16,228 bases of DNA from contig DHVJ01000009.1 in NCBI GenBank assembly GCA_002412595.1, positions 43,097 through 59,324 of the forward strand, given 5' to 3'. This stretch comes from Anaerolineaceae bacterium UBA5211 (lineage in GTDB: Bacteria; Chloroflexota; Anaerolineae; Anaerolineales; Anaerolineaceae). The notes under the pieces are model-generated. The model searched no databases, was not told the origin of the DNA, and saw only the letters and a list, made by a program, of their open reading frames with translations. Below, one piece after another: positions 6,637-14,871 of this stretch. The stretch's first letter is position 1, and each line of letters begins with the position of its first letter. The position numbers and the translations under genes are program-made.

Positions 6637-8556
6637 ATGAGCAGTGATAAAAATATAAAAGATTTTACGCCTATCCCGTTGAGTCTCAAAAAACCGGTAC
6701 CCGCGGATATTGATATTGCGCAGGGAGCCCAATTAAAACTCATTACGCAGATAGCTGATGAATTGGGATTATTACCCGAAGAAGTAGAGCAGTACGGTCC
6801 TTACAAAGCCAAAATTAAGTTGGAAGTACTGGAGCGTCTGGGCGACCGGCCGAATGGAAAGTACATCGATGTAACGGCTATTACTCCCACGCCGCTGGGC
6901 GAAGGCAAAACCACCACGACCGTCGGTTTGAGCCAGGCTTTAGGCGCGCATTTGGGGAAAAGCGTGATGACTTGCATCCGACAACCCAGCCAGGGCCCCA
7001 CCTTCGGCATTAAAGGCGGCGCGGCAGGCGGCGGTTATTCGCAGGTTATCCCGATGGAGGATTTGAACCTGCATCTGACCGGCGACATCCATGCTATCAC
7101 GGCGGCGAACAACTTGATGGCTGCTGCCATAGATATTCGCATGTATCATGAAAATACGCAATCGGATGAAGCGCTGTTCAAACGGCTCTTTCCGGAGAAT
7201 AAAAATGGCGGGCGTTCGATTGGGCGTGCCATGTTCAACCGCTTGAAAAAATTGGGCATCGATAAAACTGACCCCAACGAATTTACCGAGGAGGAACGCA
7301 GCCGCTTTGTGCGCTTGGATATTGACCCAGATACCATCACCTGGATGCGCGGTCTGGATACCAATGACCGCTATTTGCGCGAAATCACCGTGGGGCAGAG
7401 CCCCTCGGAAAAAGGCATGGAGCGCAATACCGGATTTTATATTTCCGTAGCCAGCGAGATTATGGCTGTGTTGGCACTGACCACTGATTTGCAGGATATG
7501 CGCCGGCGGCTGGGCAATATTGTAGTGGCGCTGGATAAACATGGAAACCCAGTCACAGCCGATGACTTAGGAGTGGCAGGCGCTCTGACAGTTCTGATGA
7601 AAGACGCCATTAAACCTACCCTGATGCAAACGCTGGAAGGCACACCGGTGTTTGTACATGCCGGACCTTTTGCCAACATTGCCCACGGCAACAGCTCCAT
7701 CCTGGCTGACAAGATTGGCCTAAAGCTGGCCGATTATGTAGTAACCGAATCCGGGTTTGGCGCGGACATGGGCATGGAAAAGTTTTTTGATATCAAATGC
7801 CGCTATTCTGATCTGGTTCCTTCCGTAGTTGTGTTGGTCGCAACTGTGCGGGCTTTAAAGATGCATGGCGGCGGTCCCAAGGTTACCGCGGGCACGCCGC
7901 TTGATCCGGTTTATCATGAGGAAAATCTGGAACTGCTGCGTGAAGGCAGCAAGAATATGCTGCATCACATTGCCATAGCGAAGAAGTATGGCGTTCCCGT
8001 GGTGGTGGCAGTCAATCGTTTCTTCACCGATACGGATGCAGAAATGGAACTGGTGCGTAAAGTGGCTATAGAAGAAGGCGGAGCATATGATGCCGTCGTC
8101 AGCAATCATTGGGAAGAAGGCGGCGCAGGCGCTGTGGATTTGGCCAAAGCGGTGGTTAGAGCCGCTGAGCAACCTGCTGACTTTGATTTTCTCTATCCGC
8201 TGGATTGGAGCATCAAGAAAAAAATCGAGGCTATCGCGGTTGAAATCTACGGCGCAGATGGCGTCGATTACAGCCCGGAAGCTGAGAACCACATCGAAGA
8301 ATACACCCGTTTAGGTTTGGATAATCTGCCGATCTGTATGGCTAAAACTCATTTGAGCCTGAGTCACGACCCGAATTTGAAAGGTGTACCTAAAGGTTTC
8401 CGTATTCCAATCCGGGATGTGCGTGCTTCGGCAGGTGCGGGATTTCTATATCCATTGTTGGGGACCATCAGTACCATGCCCGGGCTGCCAACACGGCCCG
8501 CTTTTATGGATATTGATATTGACCCGATCACGGGCCAGGTTTTAGGATTATCGTAA
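6637..8556 (+). CDS. fhs: Formate--tetrahydrofolate ligase, long form
   Basis: Fhs makes 10-formyl-THF from formate, THF and ATP. It is the formate entry step of the methyl branch of the Wood-Ljungdahl pathway and also feeds purine and initiator-tRNA formylation. The 639 residues include the P-loop TPLGEGKTTT (85-94), RQPSQGPTFGIKGGAAGGGY (115-134), LTGDIHA (147-153), a PVFVHAGPFANIAHG block (337-351), VTESGFGADMGMEKFF (369-384), YGADGVDYS (538-546) and the C-terminal TMPGLPTRPA. It is about 80 residues longer than the classic clostridial enzyme (about 557). The extra sequence is mainly a segment at about residues 172-227, an N-terminal extension and a TAGTPLDPVY insert near 417. These resemble the synthetase domain of eukaryotic C1-THF synthase as I remember it. 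AAAGGA lies 13 bases upstream of the ATG. The 71-bp gap before it has an AT-rich stretch with CATAAT at 6593 but no clear -35. Confidence 0.95.
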   Translation: MSSDKNIKDFTPIPLSLKKPVPADIDIAQGAQLKLITQIADELGLLPEEVEQYGPYKAKIKLEVLERLGDRPNGKYIDVTAITPTPLGEGKTTTTVGLSQALGAHLGKSVMTCIRQPSQGPTFGIKGGAAGGGYSQVIPMEDLNLHLTGDIHAITAANNLMAAAIDIRMYHENTQSDEALFKRLFPENKNGGRSIGRAMFNRLKKLGIDKTDPNEFTEEERSRFVRLDIDPDTITWMRGLDTNDRYLREITVGQSPSEKGMERNTGFYISVASEIMAVLALTTDLQDMRRRLGNIVVALDKHGNPVTADDLGVAGALTVLMKDAIKPTLMQTLEGTPVFVHAGPFANIAHGNSSILADKIGLKLADYVVTESGFGADMGMEKFFDIKCRYSDLVPSVVVLVATVRALKMHGGGPKVTAGTPLDPVYHEENLELLREGSKNMLHHIAIAKKYGVPVVVAVNRFFTDTDAEMELVRKVAIEEGGAYDAVVSNHWEEGGAGAVDLAKAVVRAAEQPADFDFLYPLDWSIKKKIEAIAVEIYGADGVDYSPEAENHIEEYTRLGLDNLPICMAKTHLSLSHDPNLKGVPKGFRIPIRDVRASAGAGFLYPLLGTISTMPGLPTRPAFMDIDIDPITGQVLGLS

Positions 8557-8621
8557 AACCGGGCCCGCAGGTATGGGTCTGCTGATTTATTTATTTTATG
8601 AAGGAATAGGTCAACACGTTC

Positions 8622-10700
8622 ATGAAAAAGAAACACCTGCTTATTTTCCTACTTTTTCTGGTATTGAATATCATCCCGCATCTTTATGTAGCATTGAAAC
8701 CACCGCAAAGTTTGCTGAATTGGTATCTGACCGACGATGCTTTCTATTACTTCAAGGTTGCTCAAAATATCAGTGAAGGGCACGGTATTACTTTTGATAC
8801 CTTGGCGCCCACCAATGGCTTTCACCCATTATGGATGATCGTGTGTGTACCAATTTTTGCCCTGGCGCGTTTTGACCTGTATCTGCCCCTGCGGGTGTTG
8901 GTCATCGTGTTGGCGCTGCTCAATGCCGGCAGCGGGTATTTTCTCTATCGTCTGTTTGCTGATCAATCTATGAAGTGGGCGGGCTGGATTGCCGCTATTT
9001 TTTGGATGTTCCTGCCGTCCATTCACGGTATTACCACTAAGCTGGGGGTAGAGTCCGGGTTGAACGCGTTTGTGCTGATCTTTTTTATTTATCGTATTTC
9101 AAGGTTAATGACTGAAACCCAAGCCAGGCAAGCCAAACCCAAGAGCCTGCTGGGTATCAGCCTGGTGGCTATACTGGTGTTATTCACCCGCCTGGATAAT
9201 ATCTTCGTTCTGGTGATGGTTGGCATGTGGCTGATTTTCCGGAAGAACAACATACGCTGGATTTCGCAATGGGATTTTCTATTTATCCTGATTTCGGTGG
9301 TGGGCAGTTATTATGCGCGCATCCAAAGCACGGATAACATTTTTAACTTTCTGCCATTTTTCTATATGCTGATGGCCTTTTCCCTGGTGATTAAACCATT
9401 ATGCCTATATTTCTTTGGTTTATATGAATTGAACGGGAAAATTACATTGAAGCGATACATCCTGAAGACTGTTGCCGCGCTGACGCTTGCCAGTGTTCTG
9501 ATGGGCCTTATTTTCTTTGTGCTTTTTGATGTGCTGAAAATTTTCCGAGGTATTTCCCGGGCAGTGTTGATCCTCGATTGGCTGGTCAGCACAGGCTTGA
9601 TCAGCCTTTACCGCATTTGGCTCTTTCACAACCGGCACAAAGACTTTGGGCCAGCCGAAAACAATTTCAGGGAAAATTGGAAGGAATGGTTTGGAAACGC
9701 TGCGGCTTACTTTTTGCCGTTGGTGGGCAGCCTGGGAATTTATATGCTGGTGAATGAACTTTACGCTGGCAGTGCCATGCCGGTCAGCGGCCAGATCAAA
9801 CGCTGGTGGGGCCAATTACCTAACACGGTTTACGGCCGGCCAATCAAAACGCTTTCCGCTATGATTTCCAGCATATTCAACCCCAGCACGGACAGCGGCC
9901 CATTCTGGATGATCATCCGCCCGATGGACGGATTGTGCAAGTGGCTGGAGCAGGTTATGGGTGTGACGTCCACCCCCAGCGAAAGCGCGTTCCTGGTTGT
10001 TATCATTTGGTTGATATTGCTCGGTTTTGTACTGGCAGTATTCTCGCGCCGCAAACGAGTGTTTTGCCAATTGGCAGAGAAATATGCGCTACTGCCGCTA
10101 TTAGTTGGGTGCCTTTTTCATGTAATTTCTTACAAAGCCACTGGTTACATGCATGCCAAATACTGGTATTGGCTGGGCGAGATGATCCTGATTGTGATCT
10201 TCCTGGCCATACTGGCAGAATTCTTTCTGGAAGAATTGGTCGAACAAAAAAAATGGCGATGGGTTTCAGCTGCATTGACAGCCATACCCATTTTCGCGCT
10301 GCTGGTCAACTTCTACAGCGTCATATTACAGGAATTTCCGTTGGGAAGAGAAGCACCACTATTGTATGATTATGAGGCCGATTTCAGTTTTTTGGAAGAA
10401 AATACTCAACCCGGAGATGTGATTGGGATGACAGGTGGAGGTGCCAACGCTTACCTCATGACCGACCGCATTTTTGTCAATCTGGATGGATTGATCAACA
10501 GCCCGGCTTATTTTGAAAGCATGCAAAACGGCCAGATGAATGATTATCTGGATAGCATTGGGATGCAATATATTTACGGAGAAGAACAGGTGTTATTGGA
10601 CAGCGACCCTTATCGCTGGTATTTTACCGATCATCTCCAATATATTGGCAGCAGCTCATTTTTCAATCTCTATCATTATTGCAGTGAGGGTTGCCCATAA
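8622..10700 (+). CDS. Polytopic membrane protein, GT-C-type glycosyltransferase-like
   Basis: This is a 692-residue membrane protein with roughly 13 predicted transmembrane helices and a C-terminal soluble region (about residues 570-692). After the first helix, an exposed loop carries LTDDAFYYFKVAQNISEG (about 36-53), followed by TNGFHPLW (64-71). The acidic DD pair (38-39) in the first outer loop is the hallmark of GT-C enzymes that use polyprenyl-phosphate sugars. The C-terminal region begins after the last helix and contains PGDVIGMTGGGANAYL and NLDGLINSPAYF, typical of this group as I recall it. The likely role is sugar transfer onto a lipid, polymer or protein on the outer face; donor and acceptor are unknown. 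It starts 65 bases after fhs and ends 18 bases before the GH36 gene, with which it probably shares a transcript. AAGGA lies upstream at less than ideal spacing. Confidence 0.75.
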   Translation: MKKKHLLIFLLFLVLNIIPHLYVALKPPQSLLNWYLTDDAFYYFKVAQNISEGHGITFDTLAPTNGFHPLWMIVCVPIFALARFDLYLPLRVLVIVLALLNAGSGYFLYRLFADQSMKWAGWIAAIFWMFLPSIHGITTKLGVESGLNAFVLIFFIYRISRLMTETQARQAKPKSLLGISLVAILVLFTRLDNIFVLVMVGMWLIFRKNNIRWISQWDFLFILISVVGSYYARIQSTDNIFNFLPFFYMLMAFSLVIKPLCLYFFGLYELNGKITLKRYILKTVAALTLASVLMGLIFFVLFDVLKIFRGISRAVLILDWLVSTGLISLYRIWLFHNRHKDFGPAENNFRENWKEWFGNAAAYFLPLVGSLGIYMLVNELYAGSAMPVSGQIKRWWGQLPNTVYGRPIKTLSAMISSIFNPSTDSGPFWMIIRPMDGLCKWLEQVMGVTSTPSESAFLVVIIWLILLGFVLAVFSRRKRVFCQLAEKYALLPLLVGCLFHVISYKATGYMHAKYWYWLGEMILIVIFLAILAEFFLEELVEQKKWRWVSAALTAIPIFALLVNFYSVILQEFPLGREAPLLYDYEADFSFLEENTQPGDVIGMTGGGANAYLMTDRIFVNLDGLINSPAYFESMQNGQMNDYLDSIGMQYIYGEEQVLLDSDPYRWYFTDHLQYIGSSSFFNLYHYCSEGCP

Positions 10701-10707
10701 AATCTTG

Positions 10708-10714
10708 AAAGGGG
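10708..10714 (+). promoter_or_regulatory. Ribosome binding site of the GH36 gene
   Basis: AAAGGGG lies four bases before the ATG at 10719. It is one of the strongest Shine-Dalgarno matches in the window and supports both that start and efficient translation from a transcript shared with the upstream gene. Confidence 0.7.
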
Positions 10715-10718
10715 AAAA

Positions 10719-13055
10719 ATGCGCACAATTGAAAATCCATTCCTGCAAGTGGAAGTTGACGAAGGAAATGGAATATTCTCGATAATTTCGAAGCGGGCCG
10801 GTGTACCCCAATTATGCAATTGCGAGACCTGTATTTTTGGCCGGCTGGAAAATGGGCAGCCTTTTACCATCCAGCCAGCGTTGAAAGTGGGAGAACTAAG
10901 CGTAACTCAATCCGAACAAAAATTGATCTATAGCGGTCAGGATGATGCAACCGGACTTGACTGGCAGTTGTCGTTCCGTTTACCAGCTGATCGCGAAATG
11001 GCCCTTTGGCAGTTTGAAATCCAAAATCATACCAGCCAATCCGCTTACATCGATCGGATTATGTTATTGGAACCGGGGAAAACCCGCAGCGGCAATCTCG
11101 GTTTTGAGGAAGATTCAAAAAATGACTTGGCATTCTATTCCAACGGCTGGCAGTCCTGGTCCAGCAGCGGGGCATATGCAGCCAATAGCCGCATGCGCCA
11201 ATCGCGGTTGGGTATTCTGCAGGAACCCATGGTCCTTAACCCAGGAACGCCGCGCCTGCATGCAAAAGGCATGTTTGCCAGTGATTTCTTTGGTGTGTTG
11301 GGAAACCGTAAGTCTCGCAGCGGACTGCTGCTGGGATTCCTTTCCCAGCGTCAGCATTTCGGCACGTTAACGGTTGACTTGCGCAGCGTTGTTCGTCTGC
11401 GTTTGTGGGCAAACGGCGACGGGGCGTGCCTGCAAGCAGGCGCCAGTCTTAGCACCGACTGGGCAGTTTGTACACCCATTGATATTGATGCAGAACAACC
11501 GCTGGAAGCATATTTGAATGCAGTAGCACAGGAGCACGGCTTGCAGCAATTCCCGCCGGCACCCGCTGGCTGGTGTTCGTGGTATTACTACTATGAGGGT
11601 GTGTCTGAGGACATCATCCGGGCAAACCTCAGCCAGATTAGTGAAAAAAGGGCAGCGCTGCCGCTCGATTTGGTGCAAATTGATGATGGCTTTGAAGCCC
11701 AGGTGGGCGATTGGCTGGAATTCAATCCGCGTTTTCTTCATGGCGTGGCACCGTTGGCGCGAGAAATTTCCGAGGCGGGACTCACTCCGGGGTTATGGCT
11801 GGCGCCTTTCATCGTGCATCCCGATTCGCGCTTGGTGAACGAACACCCGGGTTGGCTGCTGCGCCAGGCCAATGGCAAATTGGCACGGCCCGGCTTTGTA
11901 TGGAATTCGCTGGGCGCCGCTTTGGATTTGACTATGCCGGAAGCTCTGGAATATGCCTGTAAAGTTGTCGATGCCGCAGTGCATGAATGGGGTTTCCCTT
12001 ACCTCAAGCTTGACTTTTTATACGCGGCGGCGTTGAAAGGCGCTTATCATGATCCCACTCGGACACGGGCACAGGTGCTGCGCGGCGGCATGGAAGCGCT
12101 GCGCCGGACGGTGGGTGCTGAGACAGTGTTATTGGGATGCGGCGCACCGTTGGGTTCTGTGCTGGGCCTGGTACAAGCCATGCGCATTGGCGCAGATGTA
12201 AGCGGGTATTGGAAGCCCACTTATTTCGGCACCAGCCTGCCGTTTAAAAATGAACCGCACATGCCATCCGCACGCAATTCTATCCAGAATATCCTGACAC
12301 GCGCACCATTGAACCGGCGCTGGTGGGTGAATGACCCGGATTGCCTGCTGGTACGGCCTGATTCACATCTAAGTCTGGAGGAAGTGCGTTCTCTGGCGAC
12401 CGCCATCGGCATGACCGGCGGCTCTGTGCTGCTCTCGGATGATATACAGCAGTTGCCGCAGAAACGCTTGGAGCTGGCTGCTGCGCTGCTGCCCCCAATT
12501 CCGCAGGCTGCGCGAGTGCTGGATTGGCTGGATGTTGAAACGCCCCGCAAGCTGCGGCTTGACCTGCAGGGCGCAACAGGTGACTGGTTTGCCCTGGCAT
12601 ATTTTAATTGGGATGATAAGCCCAGGGATATCCATCTTACCCTTCAGGATTTTAAATTGCCGGAGGAAGATTACTGGGTGCGCTCTTTTTGGGACGATCA
12701 GGTTTGGCAGGTGAGGGCGAGCTCACCTTTATTCAATCGCCCACTGGAGGCTCATGCCCCGCTGCTATTGGCACTGCGGTGCAGACTGCCCGACCAACCG
12801 CAATACCTGGGCAGTTCGGTGCATATCTCACAGGGTTTGGAGGTCAGCCAGTGGCGAGTAATTAGAAGAAAACTGTTTTGCGGGTTGAACGCCGGTCGAG
12901 AAGTACACCGGGCGAAACTGGATTTGGCTCTGCCCAGTCCCCCTAAAAAAGTCAAATTTGCAAGCATTGACCTGGAGTGGAAGGCTCTTTCTGATGGAAT
13001 CTACCGCTTTGAGGTGGAAATTCCCAAAGAGGGACAGTTAATTATTACTTATTGA
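10719..13055 (+). CDS. GH36-family alpha-galactosidase (clan GH-D)
   Basis: A retaining glycoside hydrolase expected to remove terminal alpha-galactose from oligosaccharides or glycoconjugates. At 778 residues it has a length typical of GH36 and no signal peptide, so it should be cytoplasmic. Domain order is an N-terminal beta-sandwich (about 1-270), a TIM barrel (about 280-600) and a C-terminal beta domain. Barrel signatures are AGWCSWYYYY (283-292), VQIDDGFEAQVGDW (319-332), GLWLAPFIV (358-366), the likely nucleophile D432 in YLKLDF, LLGCGAPLG (471-479), and the likely acid/base D493 in MRIGADVSGYW. Both catalytic aspartates are thus in place. GH36 also contains alpha-N-acetylgalactosaminidases and raffinose or stachyose synthases, so the exact substrate is open. 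No sugar transporter or regulator lies nearby; the partner is the membrane glycosyltransferase-like gene just upstream. Confidence 0.88.
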   Translation: MRTIENPFLQVEVDEGNGIFSIISKRAGVPQLCNCETCIFGRLENGQPFTIQPALKVGELSVTQSEQKLIYSGQDDATGLDWQLSFRLPADREMALWQFEIQNHTSQSAYIDRIMLLEPGKTRSGNLGFEEDSKNDLAFYSNGWQSWSSSGAYAANSRMRQSRLGILQEPMVLNPGTPRLHAKGMFASDFFGVLGNRKSRSGLLLGFLSQRQHFGTLTVDLRSVVRLRLWANGDGACLQAGASLSTDWAVCTPIDIDAEQPLEAYLNAVAQEHGLQQFPPAPAGWCSWYYYYEGVSEDIIRANLSQISEKRAALPLDLVQIDDGFEAQVGDWLEFNPRFLHGVAPLAREISEAGLTPGLWLAPFIVHPDSRLVNEHPGWLLRQANGKLARPGFVWNSLGAALDLTMPEALEYACKVVDAAVHEWGFPYLKLDFLYAAALKGAYHDPTRTRAQVLRGGMEALRRTVGAETVLLGCGAPLGSVLGLVQAMRIGADVSGYWKPTYFGTSLPFKNEPHMPSARNSIQNILTRAPLNRRWWVNDPDCLLVRPDSHLSLEEVRSLATAIGMTGGSVLLSDDIQQLPQKRLELAAALLPPIPQAARVLDWLDVETPRKLRLDLQGATGDWFALAYFNWDDKPRDIHLTLQDFKLPEEDYWVRSFWDDQVWQVRASSPLFNRPLEAHAPLLLALRCRLPDQPQYLGSSVHISQGLEVSQWRVIRRKLFCGLNAGREVHRAKLDLALPSPPKKVKFASIDLEWKALSDGIYRFEVEIPKEGQLIITY

Positions 13056-13062
13056 AAAAGTT

Positions 13063-13087
13063 CAGCCCCACGAATTTCGTGGGGCTG
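13063..13087. terminator. Bidirectional rho-independent terminator between convergent genes
   Basis: A near-perfect inverted repeat, CAGCCCCACGAA then T then its reverse complement, can form a GC-rich stem of about 10-12 bp with a small AT loop. On the plus strand it is followed by ATTGTCTTTT. On the minus strand it is followed by a CTTTTTC tract. It lies 8 bp after the GH36 stop and 16 bp after the DUF4349 stop, so it can end both transcripts. Confidence 0.88.
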
Positions 13088-13103
13088 ATTGTCTTTTCAT
13101 CTG

Positions 13104-14072
13104 TTACTTTGCTTTTTTCTTGGCATTTGTATCTGTTTCTGGTGCATCTTCCGCATTCTGTTTGCGTTTGCGGCTGGCTTTCACGATGAAATAAATCGGC
13201 AGGCCGATGACTGCCGCTAACGGCAGAACTAAGATAACCAACCAAATTAGAATGTTCACCAGAGCTTGACCACCCTCAACCAATGCCTGCAGTGCTTTCT
13301 GGGCTTGCAGACCCGGCTGCCAGCCAGCAATAGTGATGGGCTCTAAAGCTTCTTTAGCCTGCAGATTTACAGTGACTGCGGAGAGGCTGGCGGATTCACG
13401 GTAGTATTGGATCTGCCCTTGTAAAACCTCAATTTCTTCGCGGATGCTGGTCAGTTCGCGGAAGATGTTGATGACATCTTCGGTGGTATCGGCGGTTTCC
13501 ATGATGTCCAGCAGTTGAGCTTCAGCGGCCTGCAGGTTTCGCAAGCGGGATTCCAGATCGGTTACTTCACTGGTTACATCCTGGCCGGAAATGTCCTCGC
13601 TGAGAATATCAATATCCTGATCTTCCACTAAAGCTTTAATGCGGGTCAGGGCTTCATCCAGCCTGGCTGCCGGGACGCGTATGGTAACGGTTGCGATTGG
13701 GACTTCCACGCCTTGTCGGGTGGTGTTTTTATAAGTGTTGGAGTTCACCATGAAGCCGCCCATCTCTTCTGCCATTTGACTGATGGCTTTCATTGAGACA
13801 ATCGGGTCCTCAACAACTATTGAGAGGTTGGCGTTTTTGATGACAATACGTTCAGTAGCAATATTACTGCTGGATGTGGAATAATCACTGCCGCTTTCCA
13901 TTTCATCGGCAAATCCTTTGGCGCTCTCCTCACGCGGTGCTGCCTCAACGGCGGGAAACATTTCTCCCATGATAGCGCTGTCCTCGCTGGCGGACTGATT
14001 GCTTGCCATCGCGCAGGATGCCAGCAACAAGGTCATGGCCAGTAGTACCATCCAGAATTTATTTTTTTTCAT
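13104..14072 (-). CDS. DUF4349 domain lipoprotein
   Basis: This 322-residue envelope protein starts with a lipoprotein signal (hydrophobic core, then LLASC with lipidated Cys20). A low-complexity acidic linker follows (about 21-70). The DUF4349 region runs from about 73 to 297: ERIVIKNANLSIVVEDP, GGFMVNSNTY, TVTIRVPAARLDEAL, and a predicted coiled coil at about 175-225 (LESRLRNL through VLQGQIQYY). A hydrophobic helix at about 271-297 is followed by a basic, Lys-rich tail (RKRKQ to KKKAK). The protein therefore seems tethered twice, by lipid at the N-terminus and by a transmembrane helix at the C-terminus, with the coiled-coil domain outside the cell. The molecular function of the family is not established. 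It faces the GH36 gene across a shared terminator and is separated from the upstream phosphoesterase by 73 bp. Confidence 0.85.
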   Translation of the reverse strand: MKKNKFWMVLLAMTLLLASCAMASNQSASEDSAIMGEMFPAVEAAPREESAKGFADEMESGSDYSTSSSNIATERIVIKNANLSIVVEDPIVSMKAISQMAEEMGGFMVNSNTYKNTTRQGVEVPIATVTIRVPAARLDEALTRIKALVEDQDIDILSEDISGQDVTSEVTDLESRLRNLQAAEAQLLDIMETADTTEDVINIFRELTSIREEIEVLQGQIQYYRESASLSAVTVNLQAKEALEPITIAGWQPGLQAQKALQALVEGGQALVNILIWLVILVLPLAAVIGLPIYFIVKASRKRKQNAEDAPETDTNAKKKAK

Positions 14073-14078
14073 GTTCTT

Positions 14079-14084
14079 CTCCTT
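14079..14084 (-). promoter_or_regulatory. Ribosome binding site of the DUF4349 gene
   Basis: On the minus strand AAGGAG lies six bases before the ATG at 14072, an ideal spacing that supports this start. The rest of the 73-bp gap is AT-rich but shows no promoter pair that I would defend. Confidence 0.65.
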
Positions 14085-14145
14085 ACTTTGTGATTTATTC
14101 AGTTAATAATCACTCATAGGACGAGCGAAGCATGGGTAAAGTTCC

Positions 14146-14868
14146 CTACCAACCTTCAGCCAGACGCAGGGCATGGCGCCAGGGCAGTGCGGATTTTTTA
14201 ATCCGGTCCTGAACCTCTTTGATGTTGTAAGGTACCCGGCGCAGCTCCCATAAACTTTCCTGTGGGTCGAAGATGGCAAAGGAAGCACGCGGGTCATGAT
14301 CGCGCGGTTGCCCGACTGACCCCGGATTCAAAATGGTTTTAGTCAGGATTTTAGTTTTTTGATAGTCTTGCACCATTCCTTTGGGGGCATCCACATCGTT
14401 CTCCTTCCAAATGGCAGGGACGTGGGTGTGCCCGACCAGGCAGATACGTGTATCAAAGAATTGGAACATGCGCTCGGCGGTCATGTAATCCATAATGTAA
14501 TCCCATACCGGGTTGCGTGGGCTGCCATGGACCAGGGTGATATCGTCGATTTTTTGCCGTTCCGGCAGGCTCAATAAAAATTCCTGGCTTTCAGCGTTCA
14601 GAATGCGTTTGGTCCAGGTGATAGCCAAGCTGGCCTCATGATTGAAGGTATTTTGGTCAACTTCACCCAGGGTAGCAGCATCGTGATTGCCGCGCACACA
14701 CACCAGATTGGGCAAATCGCGCACGACCGCGATGCATTCATTAGCGTCCGGGCCATATCCGACCAGGTCGCCTAAGCACCAATAGGCATCCACCTTACCA
14801 GCCGCCGCCAATACAGCTTCCAAGGCAGTCAGGTTGGAATGAATATCCGAGAATACCAATACACGCAT
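14146..14868 (-). CDS. Calcineurin-like metallophosphoesterase (YfcE/MJ0936-like)
   Basis: A 240-residue cytoplasmic dinuclear-metal phosphodiesterase/phosphatase. The complete metallophosphoesterase ligand set is visible: D8 and H10 (FSDIHSN), D34 (LGDLVGYG), N61 and H62 (RGNHD), H114 (LVHGSP), and H147 and H149 (GHTHVP). The LNPGSVGQPRD block near 180 is typical of the YfcE/MJ0936 subgroup. Family members hydrolyse phosphodiester substrates in vitro, but the physiological substrate is usually unknown. The start follows the coaBC stop by three bases, with GGAG six bases upstream of the ATG inside the end of coaBC, so it is the third gene of the coaX-coaBC operon. A phosphatase in a CoA operon might act on a pathway intermediate, but nothing in the sequence proves this. 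Confidence 0.9.
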   Translation of the reverse strand: MRVLVFSDIHSNLTALEAVLAAAGKVDAYWCLGDLVGYGPDANECIAVVRDLPNLVCVRGNHDAATLGEVDQNTFNHEASLAITWTKRILNAESQEFLLSLPERQKIDDITLVHGSPRNPVWDYIMDYMTAERMFQFFDTRICLVGHTHVPAIWKENDVDAPKGMVQDYQKTKILTKTILNPGSVGQPRDHDPRASFAIFDPQESLWELRRVPYNIKEVQDRIKKSALPWRHALRLAEGW

Positions 14869-14871
14869 AAT

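Noticed and set aside
6940..7542. Long open frame of about 200 codons on the minus strand inside fhs
   Set aside because: It lies wholly antisense to a clear fhs gene, its product has no recognisable features, and no ribosome site or promoter supports it.
8557..8621. Possible attenuator or terminator hairpin after fhs (CGGGCCCG and GCAG/CTGC pairs before an AT-rich run)
   Set aside because: The longest workable stem is about four pairs around an eight-base loop, or a short palindrome without a loop. It is not convincing as a terminator.
9816..10070. Antisense and out-of-frame open frames inside the GT-C-like gene (also 9420-9815 minus and 9935-10369 plus)
   Set aside because: They overlap a long frame with coherent transmembrane helices and conserved motifs, and show no start signals or family features of their own.
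14073..14145. Promoter or terminator between the phosphoesterase and DUF4349 genes
   Set aside because: The stretch is AT-rich, but I found no -35/-10 pair at proper spacing and no stable hairpin. Only the AAGGAG ribosome site is supported.
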